From Pinibacter soli (GTDB taxonomy: Bacteria; Bacteroidota; Bacteroidia; Chitinophagales; Chitinophagaceae), in contig NZ_JASBRG010000007.1 in NCBI RefSeq assembly GCF_029961145.1, positions 2,212,189 through 2,276,188 on the forward strand: a DNA stretch of 64,000 nucleotides, read 5' to 3'. The notes beneath the pieces are model-generated. The model did no database searches, was not told the origin of the DNA, and saw nothing but the letters and a program-made list of their open reading frames with translations. Positions within the stretch are counted from its first letter, which is position 1, and the number at the start of each line of letters is the position of its first letter. This document shows positions 45,351-53,918 of this stretch, piece after piece. Position numbers and translations under genes: made by a program.

Positions 45351-45388
45351 CGGGGAAGCTGAAAACCGAATAGAGTAAGCAAAACACG
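45351..45388. repeat. Copy 1 of a 38-bp direct repeat preceding a cargo gene
   Basis: CGGGGAAGCTGAAAACCG and the following bases match 52908-52945 at 32 of 38 positions. Both copies end 13-14 bp before the start codon of an unrelated gene, suggesting a cassette boundary or a shared leader. Confidence 0.7.
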
Positions 45389-45402
45389 AAAAGAAAAATC
45401 AT

Positions 45403-46140
45403 ATGGGATTGTTTGACTTTTTAAAATCGAATGGCGGGAAACCATCAATTGACCTAACAGACTACAAATTTCTGTCTGACGATCATACTCGAATTGAGGA
45501 TGGACGCCCTCTCAATGCCAACAACAAAGGAGCTTGGAGAGGAATAAGAATTATAACCTCCGACAACAGCACTTTTTATGTAATGATGTACAATATGAAT
45601 GAAAATCATCCCGTGTGGGGAGATAACATTCAAATGGCAAAAAAAAAAATGAAAATCATCGAGGAAAGTACTGATAAAATAGTTCTCCGTGGCTTCGGCA
45701 CAGATGCAACAGGAGCTTCTTTTGCAGATTATGGTATTACGCTTCATAAGTCGAATAATGACATTGCTAAAATAACATTACACATGCACGACCGGCGCGT
45801 AGACATTGTTTATGAAAAAGCGAATGACAAGAAACAATCCGAAACCCTAAACCAATATTCTGACTTTGATAGCTTTAAAGCTTTTACATACAAATGGAAT
45901 ACAAGCATGCCAATGAATGAAAAAATGATGATAGCAGCGCAAAGTGACAAGCTGAATAATCAAGGAGTTAATGCTTACAATAATGACGACATCGCAAATG
46001 CAATTCGTTTTTATGAACAAGCATTGACTATTATGCCAAACAATGACGATGCTTTGAAAAATTTGAAAATTTGTTATTCCCAAATTGGGCGTCCTGATAA
46101 AGCTGCTGAAATGGAAAAAAAGCTAAACTACCTATCGTGA
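45403..46140 (+). CDS. TPR-containing protein with unrecognised N-terminal domain
   Basis: 245 residues. The N-terminal domain (about 1-150) is beta-rich (GAWRGIRIITSDNSTFYVMM, KIVLRGFGTDATGASFADYG) and not recognised. The C-terminal part (about 185-245) holds one to two tetratricopeptide units: LNNQGVNAYNNDDIANAIRF, EQALTIMPNNDDALKNLK. TPRs mediate protein contacts. It starts 14 bp after a 38-bp repeat shared with the gene at 52959. No operon partner is evident; the next gene is 75 bp downstream. Confidence 0.75.
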   Translation: MGLFDFLKSNGGKPSIDLTDYKFLSDDHTRIEDGRPLNANNKGAWRGIRIITSDNSTFYVMMYNMNENHPVWGDNIQMAKKKMKIIEESTDKIVLRGFGTDATGASFADYGITLHKSNNDIAKITLHMHDRRVDIVYEKANDKKQSETLNQYSDFDSFKAFTYKWNTSMPMNEKMMIAAQSDKLNNQGVNAYNNDDIANAIRFYEQALTIMPNNDDALKNLKICYSQIGRPDKAAEMEKKLNYLS

Positions 46141-46214
46141 TGGCTGTCTTTAGTTTTCAGTTACTGTCTGAAATCTTAAACGGATAAGAGTAACCCTAAA
46201 CAATTAGAAAAAAA

Positions 46215-46616
46215 ATGACAAAAATTTTTAGAGGCGATAGTACTTCGTCAAGTAAAATCGTATGTATGTTCGATGGAAAATTCGTTTATCAAGGCGATAG
46301 CAATTCATCGAGCAAAAGAATTTACACTTGGGATGGAAAACACATTTTTCAAGGAGACAGTAATTCTACAAGCAAAATTTTGTACACATGGGATGGAAGA
46401 TATCTTTACCAAGGCGACTCAACCTCATCTAGCAAAAGACTTTATACTTGGGACGGAAAGTTCTTTTATCAAGGTGATAGCAATTCCTCAAGTAAAAGAA
46501 TTTATACATTTGACGGCAAACATCTTTTTCAGGGAGATAGCACTTCATCCAGCAGGATCATGTACACATTTGATTCGCCAATGCCTCCTGCGATTATTCT
46601 TGCTGCAATTGCATAA
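46215..46616 (+). CDS. Small protein of six 20-residue tandem repeats
   Basis: 133 residues, of which 6 to 125 are six perfect-length repeats with consensus QGDSNSSSKRIYTWDGKHIF. The six units begin RGDSTSSSK, QGDSNSSSK, QGDSNSTSK, QGDSTSSSK, QGDSNSSSK and QGDSTSSSR. Variation is at fixed positions (N/T, W/F, H/F). A short hydrophobic tail (MPPAIILAAIA) follows. The pattern predicts a beta-solenoid or small propeller with one blade or coil per repeat. No signal peptide is present, so it is probably cytoplasmic or membrane-associated by the tail. The function is unknown. The parallel frame at 46273-46623 also repeats but is a shadow. Confidence 0.85.
   Translation: MTKIFRGDSTSSSKIVCMFDGKFVYQGDSNSSSKRIYTWDGKHIFQGDSNSTSKILYTWDGRYLYQGDSTSSSKRLYTWDGKFFYQGDSNSSSKRIYTFDGKHLFQGDSTSSSRIMYTFDSPMPPAIILAAIA
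46230..46589 (+). repeat. Six 60-bp tandem DNA repeats inside the repeat-protein gene
   Basis: The units begin at 46230, 46290, 46350, 46410, 46470 and 46530. Silent differences between units (for example GGCGATAGT, GGAGACAGT, GGTGATAGC) show the array is not a recent duplication. Confidence 0.9.
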
Positions 46617-46670
46617 CTTTTAATGCTGATCACCCGATTGCTTGTAGCAAAAATTACATTTGGGACAACT

Positions 46671-47354
46671 TCAAATTGTCCCTCTTTTAAGGTTGTCCCA
46701 AATGTCAGTATGATTATGTGGATTCGTATTTACTGCTTTGACCAGTAAATTATATTTCGAGGTATGTAAGTTAAGCAGAGGTAAATCGACAGCGACAAAT
46801 ACTTGATACCGCATTCCCGAGTGGTCAAGATTAAAGAAATCGTTCGACGCAGGGTCGCGTTGTAAAGTTGGAATCCACTGCAGCCCACCGCCAACAGACA
46901 AAGGCATGTTTGGTAAGCCAATTATTAAGTTTGCTCCCGGAGCGAAAATATTTGACAAACTCACTTTAAACTTAGTACTTACCTGGCCAGTGTCGGTTAC
47001 AAATCGGTAGCCAACAATTGCTCCAATATCGATAAGGGAAACGAAGGCAGACAGCGGCCATGGATTTGAATTTCTTCCATCCAAGCCCCCAATTAAATCC
47101 TATACACACAGGCGCATAAACAGCGATTGATTGTCCACCATTAAGTTTAACGGTGCTGTCTGTACCAGTGGAGCTTTTTGTTGAATAAGATGACTGGGAA
47201 GGCTGTTTTTAATTCCATAAAGAAGTCCTGTATATGCATTCACAGAAATCTTGTATTGAGTGTGTTTTTTATCGAAGAACTTCCCGCAGGCAACGCAAAG
47301 CAAGCCATACACGTTTGCAGCAATAAGCCGTAAAAACGTCGAAGATTTTATCAA
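46671..47354 (-). pseudogene. Remnant of a larger protein, broken by frameshifts
   Basis: Coding signal moves between frames on the minus strand. From 47354 the frame reads KHTQYKISVNAYTGLLYG and runs to TAG at 47100. A second frame across 47140-47085 reads GGQSIAVYAPVCIGFNWGL with no stop. From about 47084 the first frame resumes with WPLSAFVSLIDIGAIVGYRF and continues to 46671 (SVGGGLQWIPTLQRD). The three pieces join into one continuous protein-like sequence, so at least two frameshifts are present. The 5' end is also missing. The intact family (C-terminal region of a large Bacteroidota protein of unknown function) is recalled, not verified. Confidence 0.7.
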
Positions 47355-47569
47355 AACTTAATAACTGTAGTAATGAAAAAATATTTTCTTTTTGATTGAA
47401 AACAATATATTGGACTTTTCAATATAGGATGTGTAAGCTTCCCCAAAAATATTTCGCCAGAAACACTTGTATGGAAGAATACTAAAACTTTTCTAGAACA
47501 GGCAGGTCAAATAGCAATCGCTCCACTACTCTACGTTCTAACCAACAAAAAACAGAAATTTTTTAAGCG

Positions 47570-47944
47570 TCATCTGTTATTAAGTTCTTTAGTACATTTG
47601 TCATGTAGTTTCTTAAATCCAACAGTTGCTACGGTACCGCCGGCAACTTTTAATCCATCGACCAATAGAGACCAATCTATCTTTTGGTTTATCACATTAA
47701 CGACAATAAGACATCCTAGAACAAAAGAAACAGCCAGGCTTATTAAATAAGCATAAAATGAAATCTCCTTATGCCGCATTTTCTGTAAAACAGCCTGCTC
47801 TGAAAGACTTTTTTTAACATTACCATGTTCAAAGTCTCCAATCTCCGTAACAAACACTCTATTGTCTTTTATTTTAACTATGAGGAAAAAGATTAATAAA
47901 GCTATAGATAAAAACGATAGTGATAAATAAACAAAGTGGTTCAT
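47570..47944 (-). CDS. Small membrane protein, last gene of the kinase/caspase-like operon
   Basis: 124 residues with an N-terminal helix (about 4-24, VYLSLSFLSIALLIFFLIV), a polar segment of about 45 residues, and a helix at about 66-88 (YLISLAVSFVLGCLIVVNVI). A glycine-rich segment LKVAGGTVATVGFKKLHDKC follows near the C-terminus. No family is recognised with certainty; the layout recalls small membrane modules attached to death-like effector systems. It starts 8 bp after the caspase-like gene. It could be a pore-forming effector or substrate of the protease (inference). Confidence 0.75.
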   Translation of the reverse strand: MNHFVYLSLSFLSIALLIFFLIVKIKDNRVFVTEIGDFEHGNVKKSLSEQAVLQKMRHKEISFYAYLISLAVSFVLGCLIVVNVINQKIDWSLLVDGLKVAGGTVATVGFKKLHDKCTKELNNR

Positions 47945-47952
47945 ATTGCAAA

Positions 47953-48633
47953 CTAATTAAAGGTTGAATAATTAAGTCCTGAAATATTTTTTCCCACACA
48001 AGCAATAATTGGAAAAATATAATCTCTATTGCAATTAGGATTTGTGGGATCAACTACTCCTAGATCTTCTAGGTCACCTTTGATGGAATAATAAGCACCT
48101 TCAATGGCGCTTTTCAAAGCTTTAGGAGATCGTTTCTTTGTCACTTCGCGAGTAACCAAATTGAAAAATTTTCTTTGAATACTCGTTATTCTGTCATTAG
48201 AAGAAAAAAAACCATAAACTATATCATTGTAAGAAACCCAGGCATCAAAAAAATTTCGAATGATAGAATTTTCAAGCAAGATTTTAGCTCCATGACATGA
48301 ATGAAAATAAATATTCCTTTTGGACTTGACCAATGATGACCACCAGCCATCACTTATAAAGACTTTTTGCTCTGCGCCATTTTTAAACTCATAATAAAAA
48401 AAATTCAGAGATTTTCTGTCGCCATGGGCAAACACAATCAGATTATTAAATCTTTTTATTTGCTCAACTTTATGCTCAGCATCACTACTTAAAACATTTC
48501 TAAATATGAAAGATCTTGCATTAACATCATTTATTGTCTTAAAACATGGACAATCCTCCGAATCAGTAAAAAACACAGCGCATGGTTTTGAACCAATGAA
48601 AAAACTCAAAAACCGAGATAATGTCTTTTTCAT
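47953..48633 (-). CDS. Caspase-like (clan CD) His/Cys dyad protein, putative protease
   Basis: 226 residues, soluble apart from a weak N-terminal hydrophobic stretch. Two strand-ending motifs fit a caspase/CHAT fold: NLIVFAHGDRKS with His70-Gly71, and RNIYFHSCHGAKILLEN with Cys113 followed by HGA. The 43-residue spacing and hydrophobic strands before each residue are as in clan CD peptidases. A later segment FFDAWVSYNDIVYGF resembles the strand after the nucleophile. It lies 3 bp after a receiver-protein gene and 8 bp before a small membrane protein gene. It is inferred to be the effector of a phosphorelay. Confidence in the fold is moderate. Confidence 0.6.
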   Translation of the reverse strand: MKKTLSRFLSFFIGSKPCAVFFTDSEDCPCFKTINDVNARSFIFRNVLSSDAEHKVEQIKRFNNLIVFAHGDRKSLNFFYYEFKNGAEQKVFISDGWWSSLVKSKRNIYFHSCHGAKILLENSIIRNFFDAWVSYNDIVYGFFSSNDRITSIQRKFFNLVTREVTKKRSPKALKSAIEGAYYSIKGDLEDLGVVDPTNPNCNRDYIFPIIACVGKNISGLNYSTFN

Positions 48634-48636
48634 AAA

Positions 48637-49290
48637 CTATCTATTAAAAAACTTTAACCCCTCTATATAAGACTCTAGATATTCAAATCCAAGCTGGGTC
48701 CTATTATTCAATTCGTTAATAAGTTCATTAGGTTTTAGAAATCGGGAACCGATCTGAATTCGAAAACTTGGGTCGTGGTTGGCGATATTTTGCAAGCTTC
48801 TTATCATATCAGACGTAAGCTTGAAATAAAGATTTTCCATAGGATTATTTGATTGTTTGTTTGCCTTATTAACAATTTGACCTATTAGCGTGGAAAATTC
48901 CTCGGTTTTTGCAAACAGCAAAATATCATTATTGGCACACTCTCTTCTTATCTCATTGTTGACGTTTCCGGCACCAGTATAGAGTACATAAATCAAGTCG
49001 TTTGCACTACCCGACTTAAAATATTTTATCAAATCTAACCCCTTGCGAGTTGGCATATTATGATCACAAATAAATACATCAACGTCATTATTTTCGGACT
49101 CTAAAATGCCTACCGCTTCCACATTGTCATCTGTCGTTTGCAATCTAATTTTAAACGCATCATCATTGTCAACATTTGTATTGTAGCTGTTAACCTTTAC
49201 CTGAAAATTATGTAACGCACTTGATTCGTCATCCAAATAAAGAAAAGCGATCTCCTTGCCTGGATTTTTAAATTGCAACAGATTATTCAT
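48637..49290 (-). CDS. Response regulator receiver protein without DNA-binding domain
   Basis: 217 residues. The receiver domain (about 10-135) has the acidic pair D20/D21 (FLYLDDESSA), phosphoacceptor D76 (VDVFICDHNMPTRKGLDLI), T105 (YVLYTGAGN) and K128 (ILLFAKTEE). An insertion lies between the first strand and the phosphoacceptor region. The C-terminal 80 residues are helical (MENLYFKLTSDMIRSLQNIA) with no helix-turn-helix, so output is likely through protein contact, not transcription. It is spaced 3 bp from both the kinase gene and the caspase-like gene, making the latter the probable partner (inference). Confidence 0.9.
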   Translation of the reverse strand: MNNLLQFKNPGKEIAFLYLDDESSALHNFQVKVNSYNTNVDNDDAFKIRLQTTDDNVEAVGILESENNDVDVFICDHNMPTRKGLDLIKYFKSGSANDLIYVLYTGAGNVNNEIRRECANNDILLFAKTEEFSTLIGQIVNKANKQSNNPMENLYFKLTSDMIRSLQNIANHDPSFRIQIGSRFLKPNELINELNNRTQLGFEYLESYIEGLKFFNR

Positions 49291-49293
49291 AAT

Positions 49294-50832
49294 TCATGAT
49301 TTTGGAAATAGAATCTTAAACCTAGTCCCACCATTATTATCCTTAATTCTCGATAGTTGTACCGGAGATTCAACGGTAACTTCGCCATTGTTTGCTCGCG
49401 TATAGGCACTAACAATGTCCAAACCAAACCCTCGATCTTTTGGATTCCCGTTTTTTGTACTAAACCCAAGTTCAAAAACTTTTGACATTATGTCCTGCGG
49501 AATTCCTGGCCCATTATCCTCAACATCAATTTGTAAAAATTTATCCATTTTATCACTATCATCATTCGTCTTTATTCTAACTACTTTCGTTTTAATATTT
49601 AAGCAACATTTTATTGAAAGGTTGTCACATGCTTCGAAACTATTTTTAAATAAGTTATAAAGTACTTGGACTATTTGAACCGGGTTGCATTTCAAATCGC
49701 AATTCGCACCATATTCAGTAGAGAAAACGATTTTATCAGTTACAAACATATTAGTATCCAACTCCTGTAAAACTTTTGCTTTAAAATTCATAATTGCAAT
49801 CTGAATAAGCGTATTTACATTATTAATCTCTTCTACCGCATCAATTGGTAAAGGCAAGCCGTCCATCGTATCAGCATTGTAAATATTAACTTGATCAGCA
49901 TGATACATCTTGACTGATGCTGTCACTATAACTTTTGCCCGACGTATAGCTTCTTGAATTATCTCAATCTCATCACGGGTTTTTCTCGTAATTCGATAAG
50001 CAAACTTATTTTCAGGAGTAATGTTTATAAGCTGATTTGTGATGGTTTCTATTTCCAAAAGAGGCGGAGTCAACTCATGGAATGTACGACCAAGTATCAT
50101 ATTAAGTTTGTCACCGACAGCCTGTTTTAATGATAATTCCTTATCAATTTGAGAGAAGCTTTTGAAAATGTCTACCAACAAATTTGACAACCCAATTAAG
50201 AATAAAAATTTAAGCAAAAAACCAAGCCCGTACGCTATTATATAAAAAACATCTACAGCGGAATCGACAAACAACGAATCTGTTTGGAGTACGCTAATGA
50301 ATTGCAATAAAGAATACCAATAAGCTGCCAATGCCAGTAGCCGAGCCTTAGGAAACCTAATTTTAATTTCGTCAAAAAAAAGGTAAAGACAATACAAAGA
50401 AGCAAAATCTAATAGAATTGCTGGTATATTAAACTCATTGATATAAGGAATCCGATCAAACTCGTTTCGGTTAGTCAGAGACTTCAATAGCGCACAAATA
50501 ATGAATATTGAGGCAAAAATGAATTTTGTAAAATTGAAACCTTTATTTTTTATATTGAAGCCAACAAACTTCAAATAAGTAAGTAGAAAAAAATATGAGG
50601 CTGCTAAATCAGAGAATGAAACAAACCATGAAGATCTGCTAATATCCAAATTATATTTTCTTGAAATCAATGTCAGTAAAATATAAATAAGGTTTATCGA
50701 CCAAGCAATAATCAAATATTTAAATTCTTTGATAAAAGTTATTGCTTGAAAACCAAAAATAACAATTGATGCAATTATTGGTAATTGCAGCAATAGAATG
50801 AGATTTAGGAGGCTAAACGAGTTTAAAATCAT
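49294..50832 (-). CDS. Membrane histidine kinase
   Basis: 512 residues. The N-terminal 220 residues hold about seven hydrophobic helices (for example LLNLILLLQLPIIASIVIFG and FIFASIFIICALLKSL), a membrane-embedded sensor of unknown ligand. The phosphoacceptor is H252 in GRTFHELTPPLLEIE. The ATPase has N-box QVLYNLFKNSFEAC, G1 DVEDNGPGIPQDIMSKVFEL and G2 DRGFGLDIVSAYTRANNG. It is the first gene of a tight four-gene operon with a receiver, a caspase-like protein and a membrane protein. Coding sequence is strikingly AT-rich compared with the dxr region, suggesting foreign origin. Confidence 0.93.
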   Translation of the reverse strand: MILNSFSLLNLILLLQLPIIASIVIFGFQAITFIKEFKYLIIAWSINLIYILLTLISRKYNLDISRSSWFVSFSDLAASYFFLLTYLKFVGFNIKNKGFNFTKFIFASIFIICALLKSLTNRNEFDRIPYINEFNIPAILLDFASLYCLYLFFDEIKIRFPKARLLALAAYWYSLLQFISVLQTDSLFVDSAVDVFYIIAYGLGFLLKFLFLIGLSNLLVDIFKSFSQIDKELSLKQAVGDKLNMILGRTFHELTPPLLEIETITNQLINITPENKFAYRITRKTRDEIEIIQEAIRRAKVIVTASVKMYHADQVNIYNADTMDGLPLPIDAVEEINNVNTLIQIAIMNFKAKVLQELDTNMFVTDKIVFSTEYGANCDLKCNPVQIVQVLYNLFKNSFEACDNLSIKCCLNIKTKVVRIKTNDDSDKMDKFLQIDVEDNGPGIPQDIMSKVFELGFSTKNGNPKDRGFGLDIVSAYTRANNGEVTVESPVQLSRIKDNNGGTRFKILFPKS

Positions 50833-51734
50833 TACTAAGAATTAATTCAATTAACCCTTAAAAACTTTACATTCCTTTTTGTAGATTCAAGATAGTCAAG
50901 AAATTGATAGCTTGTTTTGTAAGGACGGAAAATTAAAGCCATTGTTTTATAGCCATAAGTTTTTATGAACTCAAGAGGAAAGACTTTATTAAGATAAAAA
51001 CAGTTTTTCATTTTTGCAATAATAATTTTCCTTTTTTCCCCTTACCCGCCTACGTTATGAGATTGAATATGGCAGTGACATTTTAAATTTATCTGTCATA
51101 AGGTAGTCAATTCTTCATATCCTCGATCGGCATTGAGGCCAAAGAAAGATTACAGATTGCAGCTTGACAACCGTTTTGTGTATCTAGACTTTTGATCGCC
51201 GTTTTGCAAGTTTAATGGTCGTAAGGAATTAGTTTTTCTGTCCGTTTTGGATCGGATTTATTTCTCTCTTCAAAATTGAGAAAGTTATATTGATTCAATC
51301 TTTAGATTTTGCTTTTAGGATTTTGACATTTATTAAGAGAAGTTGTTTCCAATATAAAATCTTTTTCCTATGTTTATGGGATAAACACCCTAGCCCGTTT
51401 CCCTTCCGTGAACTATCATTGATCGCATCTAATTACAGAGAAAATTTACAAAAAGTTATTGAACTAGTTTTTATTTTCAAACGAATTAATATTAATAGAA
51501 AAACAGTGCCACCTGCTGATTTTCGAACGATCAATATTATTCCTTTTTGATACGAAAACCTAGCTCGGTTTAACAAATTCTAGAACATAAAGAAGTTTAT
51601 AAATAATGCTAAAATAATTGTACTTGGCCATTTTGTCCCATGTAGTAACCTATACACATTCATTACGTCAATAGTCTTCAAGTTAAAATCTAGGACATAA
51701 CAGCATATATCGAAACACACGATAAACAAAAAAG
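50833..51734. other. 0.9-kb gap with no supported gene
   Basis: The region upstream of both the minus-strand kinase operon and the plus-strand pair at 51735. An open frame at 51290-51550 has low-complexity Phe/Ile-rich content and no recognisable start context, so it is not called. The segment probably contains promoters for both operons and decayed sequence; no repeat or hairpin stands out. Confidence 0.5.
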
Positions 51735-51998
51735 ATGAAAGAAATAATTAGAGCAAATGTAATTGCCTACATAGCATCGTTTGCAAACATACCAACGGAC
51801 GGTATCAAAGAGGAATATGTTCTCAAAAACGACCCGCTCAAACTAGATGATGTTAAACTGGCATTTTTAACAATCGCCTTGAGAGCATACTTAAAAAGTC
51901 TTAACCCTAATGAAACAGTTTTGGTGACTGAAATTCGAAAAAAGGATTTGGATGTTAAGAAAACGATCGAACTAATAATTACAAAATCTAAAGCGTGA
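51735..51998 (+). CDS. Small acidic/helical protein, unrecognised
   Basis: 87 residues, predicted mainly helical, with a charged C-terminus (TEIRKKDLDVKKTIELIITK). Composition and the size of the helical segment (KLDDVKLAFLTIALRAYLKS) recall small helical-bundle proteins but no family is assigned. It overlaps the next gene by four bases (ATGA), which indicates translational coupling and supports that it is real. Confidence 0.65.
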   Translation: MKEIIRANVIAYIASFANIPTDGIKEEYVLKNDPLKLDDVKLAFLTIALRAYLKSLNPNETVLVTEIRKKDLDVKKTIELIITKSKA

Positions 51999-52897
51999 AA
52001 AAACATTCAATATTCATATCACTTCTGACAATGAGTTTTCAGTCATACGGCCAAGACTCTTCAATTAATAAAATAAAAACATGGCTAACAGAAAAAAACT
52101 TCAGTATACGCAAGACGTTTGATGGTTCCAAAAATGAAAACAAGCCTGCAGGTATGCTATTTTGGATAGATCATCAATCCAAAAACGATTTCTTCAATGT
52201 CGACTTAGCAATAAAAATATCGGAGTTTGAGCTTCTAAAAAATAAACATTCAAGCCTGATATTTTATCCGAAAGTAGAATGGCACAAATCTACAGATTCG
52301 ACCGATTTAAAAAATAAAATAGATGGGGGTATAAATTTTGAATTTATACCATTTGGTCTAAAATCTCCTAACTTAAAACCCGGTTTGGTAAACGAAGGCT
52401 TAGTTATTGCTCCTTGGTTTCAAGGAACATCTTCCTTCAAACAAAACTTGCTTGATAAAGTTTTTGAAACGAAGCTTACGCTGCAAACTTCCTTTGCTAG
52501 TAATTATTCTTGGCTTCCCGGCTGGCAAATGCGAGATGGAAACCTCAATTTTAGATTCAGATATTACCCATATTTCGGAGCTGAGTATAATAGGTTGCCC
52601 AATTTAATTACCAAGGGAGTTTCTGAGGAATTTTACTGTTATTTCATACGATTATTTGCAGAACTATGGATTGTTCCCAGAACGCTTCAACTGAATATTG
52701 ATGGAACTTATAGACAAATAATAAACAATAAATCCTCGATTAAAACTTGGCTTCCAATAATAAATCCATCACTATATTTTTATCCAGGTAAACAGGAGAC
52801 TATCGGCATTGGCTATGAGTATAAAAATGGATATGACACTGATGCAAAGTTTCAATTAGTTCAGCTTTCAAAATTGACTTTTAATATAAAAATATAA
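51995..52897 (+). CDS. Exported protein with outer-membrane beta-barrel character
   Basis: 300 residues. A signal peptide (MKKHSIFISLLTMSFQSYGQ, cleavage likely near the Gln) precedes a mature part rich in alternating polar/aromatic strands: GINFEFIPFGLKSPNLKPGL, GNLNFRFRYYPYFGAEYNRL, RTLQLNIDGTYRQIINNKSS. It ends in GYEYKNGYDTDAKFQLVQLS and FNIKI, as outer-membrane barrels often do. The barrel would lie in the outer membrane. The function is unknown. It is coupled to the 87-residue gene upstream. Confidence 0.7.
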   Translation: MKKHSIFISLLTMSFQSYGQDSSINKIKTWLTEKNFSIRKTFDGSKNENKPAGMLFWIDHQSKNDFFNVDLAIKISEFELLKNKHSSLIFYPKVEWHKSTDSTDLKNKIDGGINFEFIPFGLKSPNLKPGLVNEGLVIAPWFQGTSSFKQNLLDKVFETKLTLQTSFASNYSWLPGWQMRDGNLNFRFRYYPYFGAEYNRLPNLITKGVSEEFYCYFIRLFAELWIVPRTLQLNIDGTYRQIINNKSSIKTWLPIINPSLYFYPGKQETIGIGYEYKNGYDTDAKFQLVQLSKLTFNIKI

Positions 52898-52907
52898 CAA
52901 AATAAAT

Positions 52908-52945
52908 CGGGGATGCCGAAAACCGTATAGAGTAGGCATAACATG
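52908..52945. repeat. Copy 2 of the 38-bp direct repeat preceding a cargo gene
   Basis: It matches 45351-45388 at 32 of 38 positions and ends 13 bp before the start codon at 52959. The surrounding genes are unrelated to those at the first copy. Confidence 0.7.
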
Positions 52946-52958
52946 CAAACTAAAGCTC

Positions 52959-53630
52959 ATGCCGGAAAAAAAATATGAAGGTATTACTGATGGAACCATT
53001 AACGGAAGTCCGTATGAATCTATTACAAGAATGAGAATGCTCGATTCAGGAGAATTAATCGGAGATATTATCATTACTAAGCTTCCAGAAGGATTTCATC
53101 CTGCATATTTATCCCTAAGTAATTCCTCGCAAAAAGTCGCCATTCTAACCAAACCGGATGGAACGCCTAGTATCTACGATTTCCTACAAGAGCAGGGTTC
53201 AGTAATTTCTTCTAGAATATATACCTACCCAGACTTTCCAACCGCATCTTTTTCGCAAATAGGAAAAGCGGATTTAACACATGAAGGCATTTCCTACAAA
53301 AACACTTTAAACGGATTCTCTGGAAATCTACCAACTGACATCCTCAAGATAAAGGATTATAACCAAATAATTACTAAAAGAGAAAAAGGAGGTTTGTTCC
53401 TAAAAGCAAGCACAATAATTGTTAGTGAAAGCATCGGTGAAATAAGGACAGAAATATTGGGAACTTATACCTTTGAAGGAGATAAAGAATTTGAATATGA
53501 ATATAATCTAAAACATAGTCCTTCTTTTGAAGTTTTAGGTGAAAATTCTTTTAAATCAAAAGGGTTCGATAATGGAAGGCTAGTAATTAAAATGTCCCAA
53601 TTTGTAGTAGCAATGAAACAAATACATTAA
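52959..53630 (+). CDS. Unrecognised soluble protein at the right end of the island
   Basis: 223 residues, no signal peptide or membrane helix. The N-terminus is polar (MPEKKYEGITDGTINGSPYE) and the protein appears beta-rich (EIRTEILGTYTFEGDKEFEY). No family is recognised. It begins 13 bp after the 38-bp repeat that also precedes the TPR gene at 45403. It is the last gene before the right attachment site, from which it is separated by about 290 bp of AT-rich sequence without features. Confidence 0.65.
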   Translation: MPEKKYEGITDGTINGSPYESITRMRMLDSGELIGDIIITKLPEGFHPAYLSLSNSSQKVAILTKPDGTPSIYDFLQEQGSVISSRIYTYPDFPTASFSQIGKADLTHEGISYKNTLNGFSGNLPTDILKIKDYNQIITKREKGGLFLKASTIIVSESIGEIRTEILGTYTFEGDKEFEYEYNLKHSPSFEVLGENSFKSKGFDNGRLVIKMSQFVVAMKQIH

Positions 53631-53918
53631 TGAAACAATTAGACGCATAAAATACTAAGGGGCTGGGTTTACAAATTACCGCTTTAAACTAGGCTATTCC
53701 GGTTGCATTCGGGCAAATAAGATTCAATTAGGAGCCTAAGCAGCTGCGAAATATAAGAAAATGCCTTTAGCACTTAAAGCATCGTTGATTGATGCTCAAC
53801 TTATTTATCCTTACATTATCTTTGCGAATGAATATTGTTGTTACGAGCTTGTGAGTCATTCATTGAACTTATGCGTTTAGATACTTTGAAATAATTGACT
53901 AATAAGCATATCTGTAGC

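Noticed and set aside
46230-46589. Regular 60-bp repeats considered as a CRISPR array
   Set aside because: The repeats are contiguous, diverged and in frame, with no spacers and no cas genes nearby. They encode protein repeats.
46273-46623. Second repeating frame overlapping the six-repeat protein
   Set aside because: The repetition is forced by the 60-bp DNA period. The frame starts inside the first repeat, whereas the frame at 46215 has regular conserved GDS/DGK positions.
51290-51550. Plus-strand frame of 86 codons in the 0.9-kb gap
   Set aside because: Low-complexity Phe/Ile-rich composition, no recognisable start context, and no link to neighbours.
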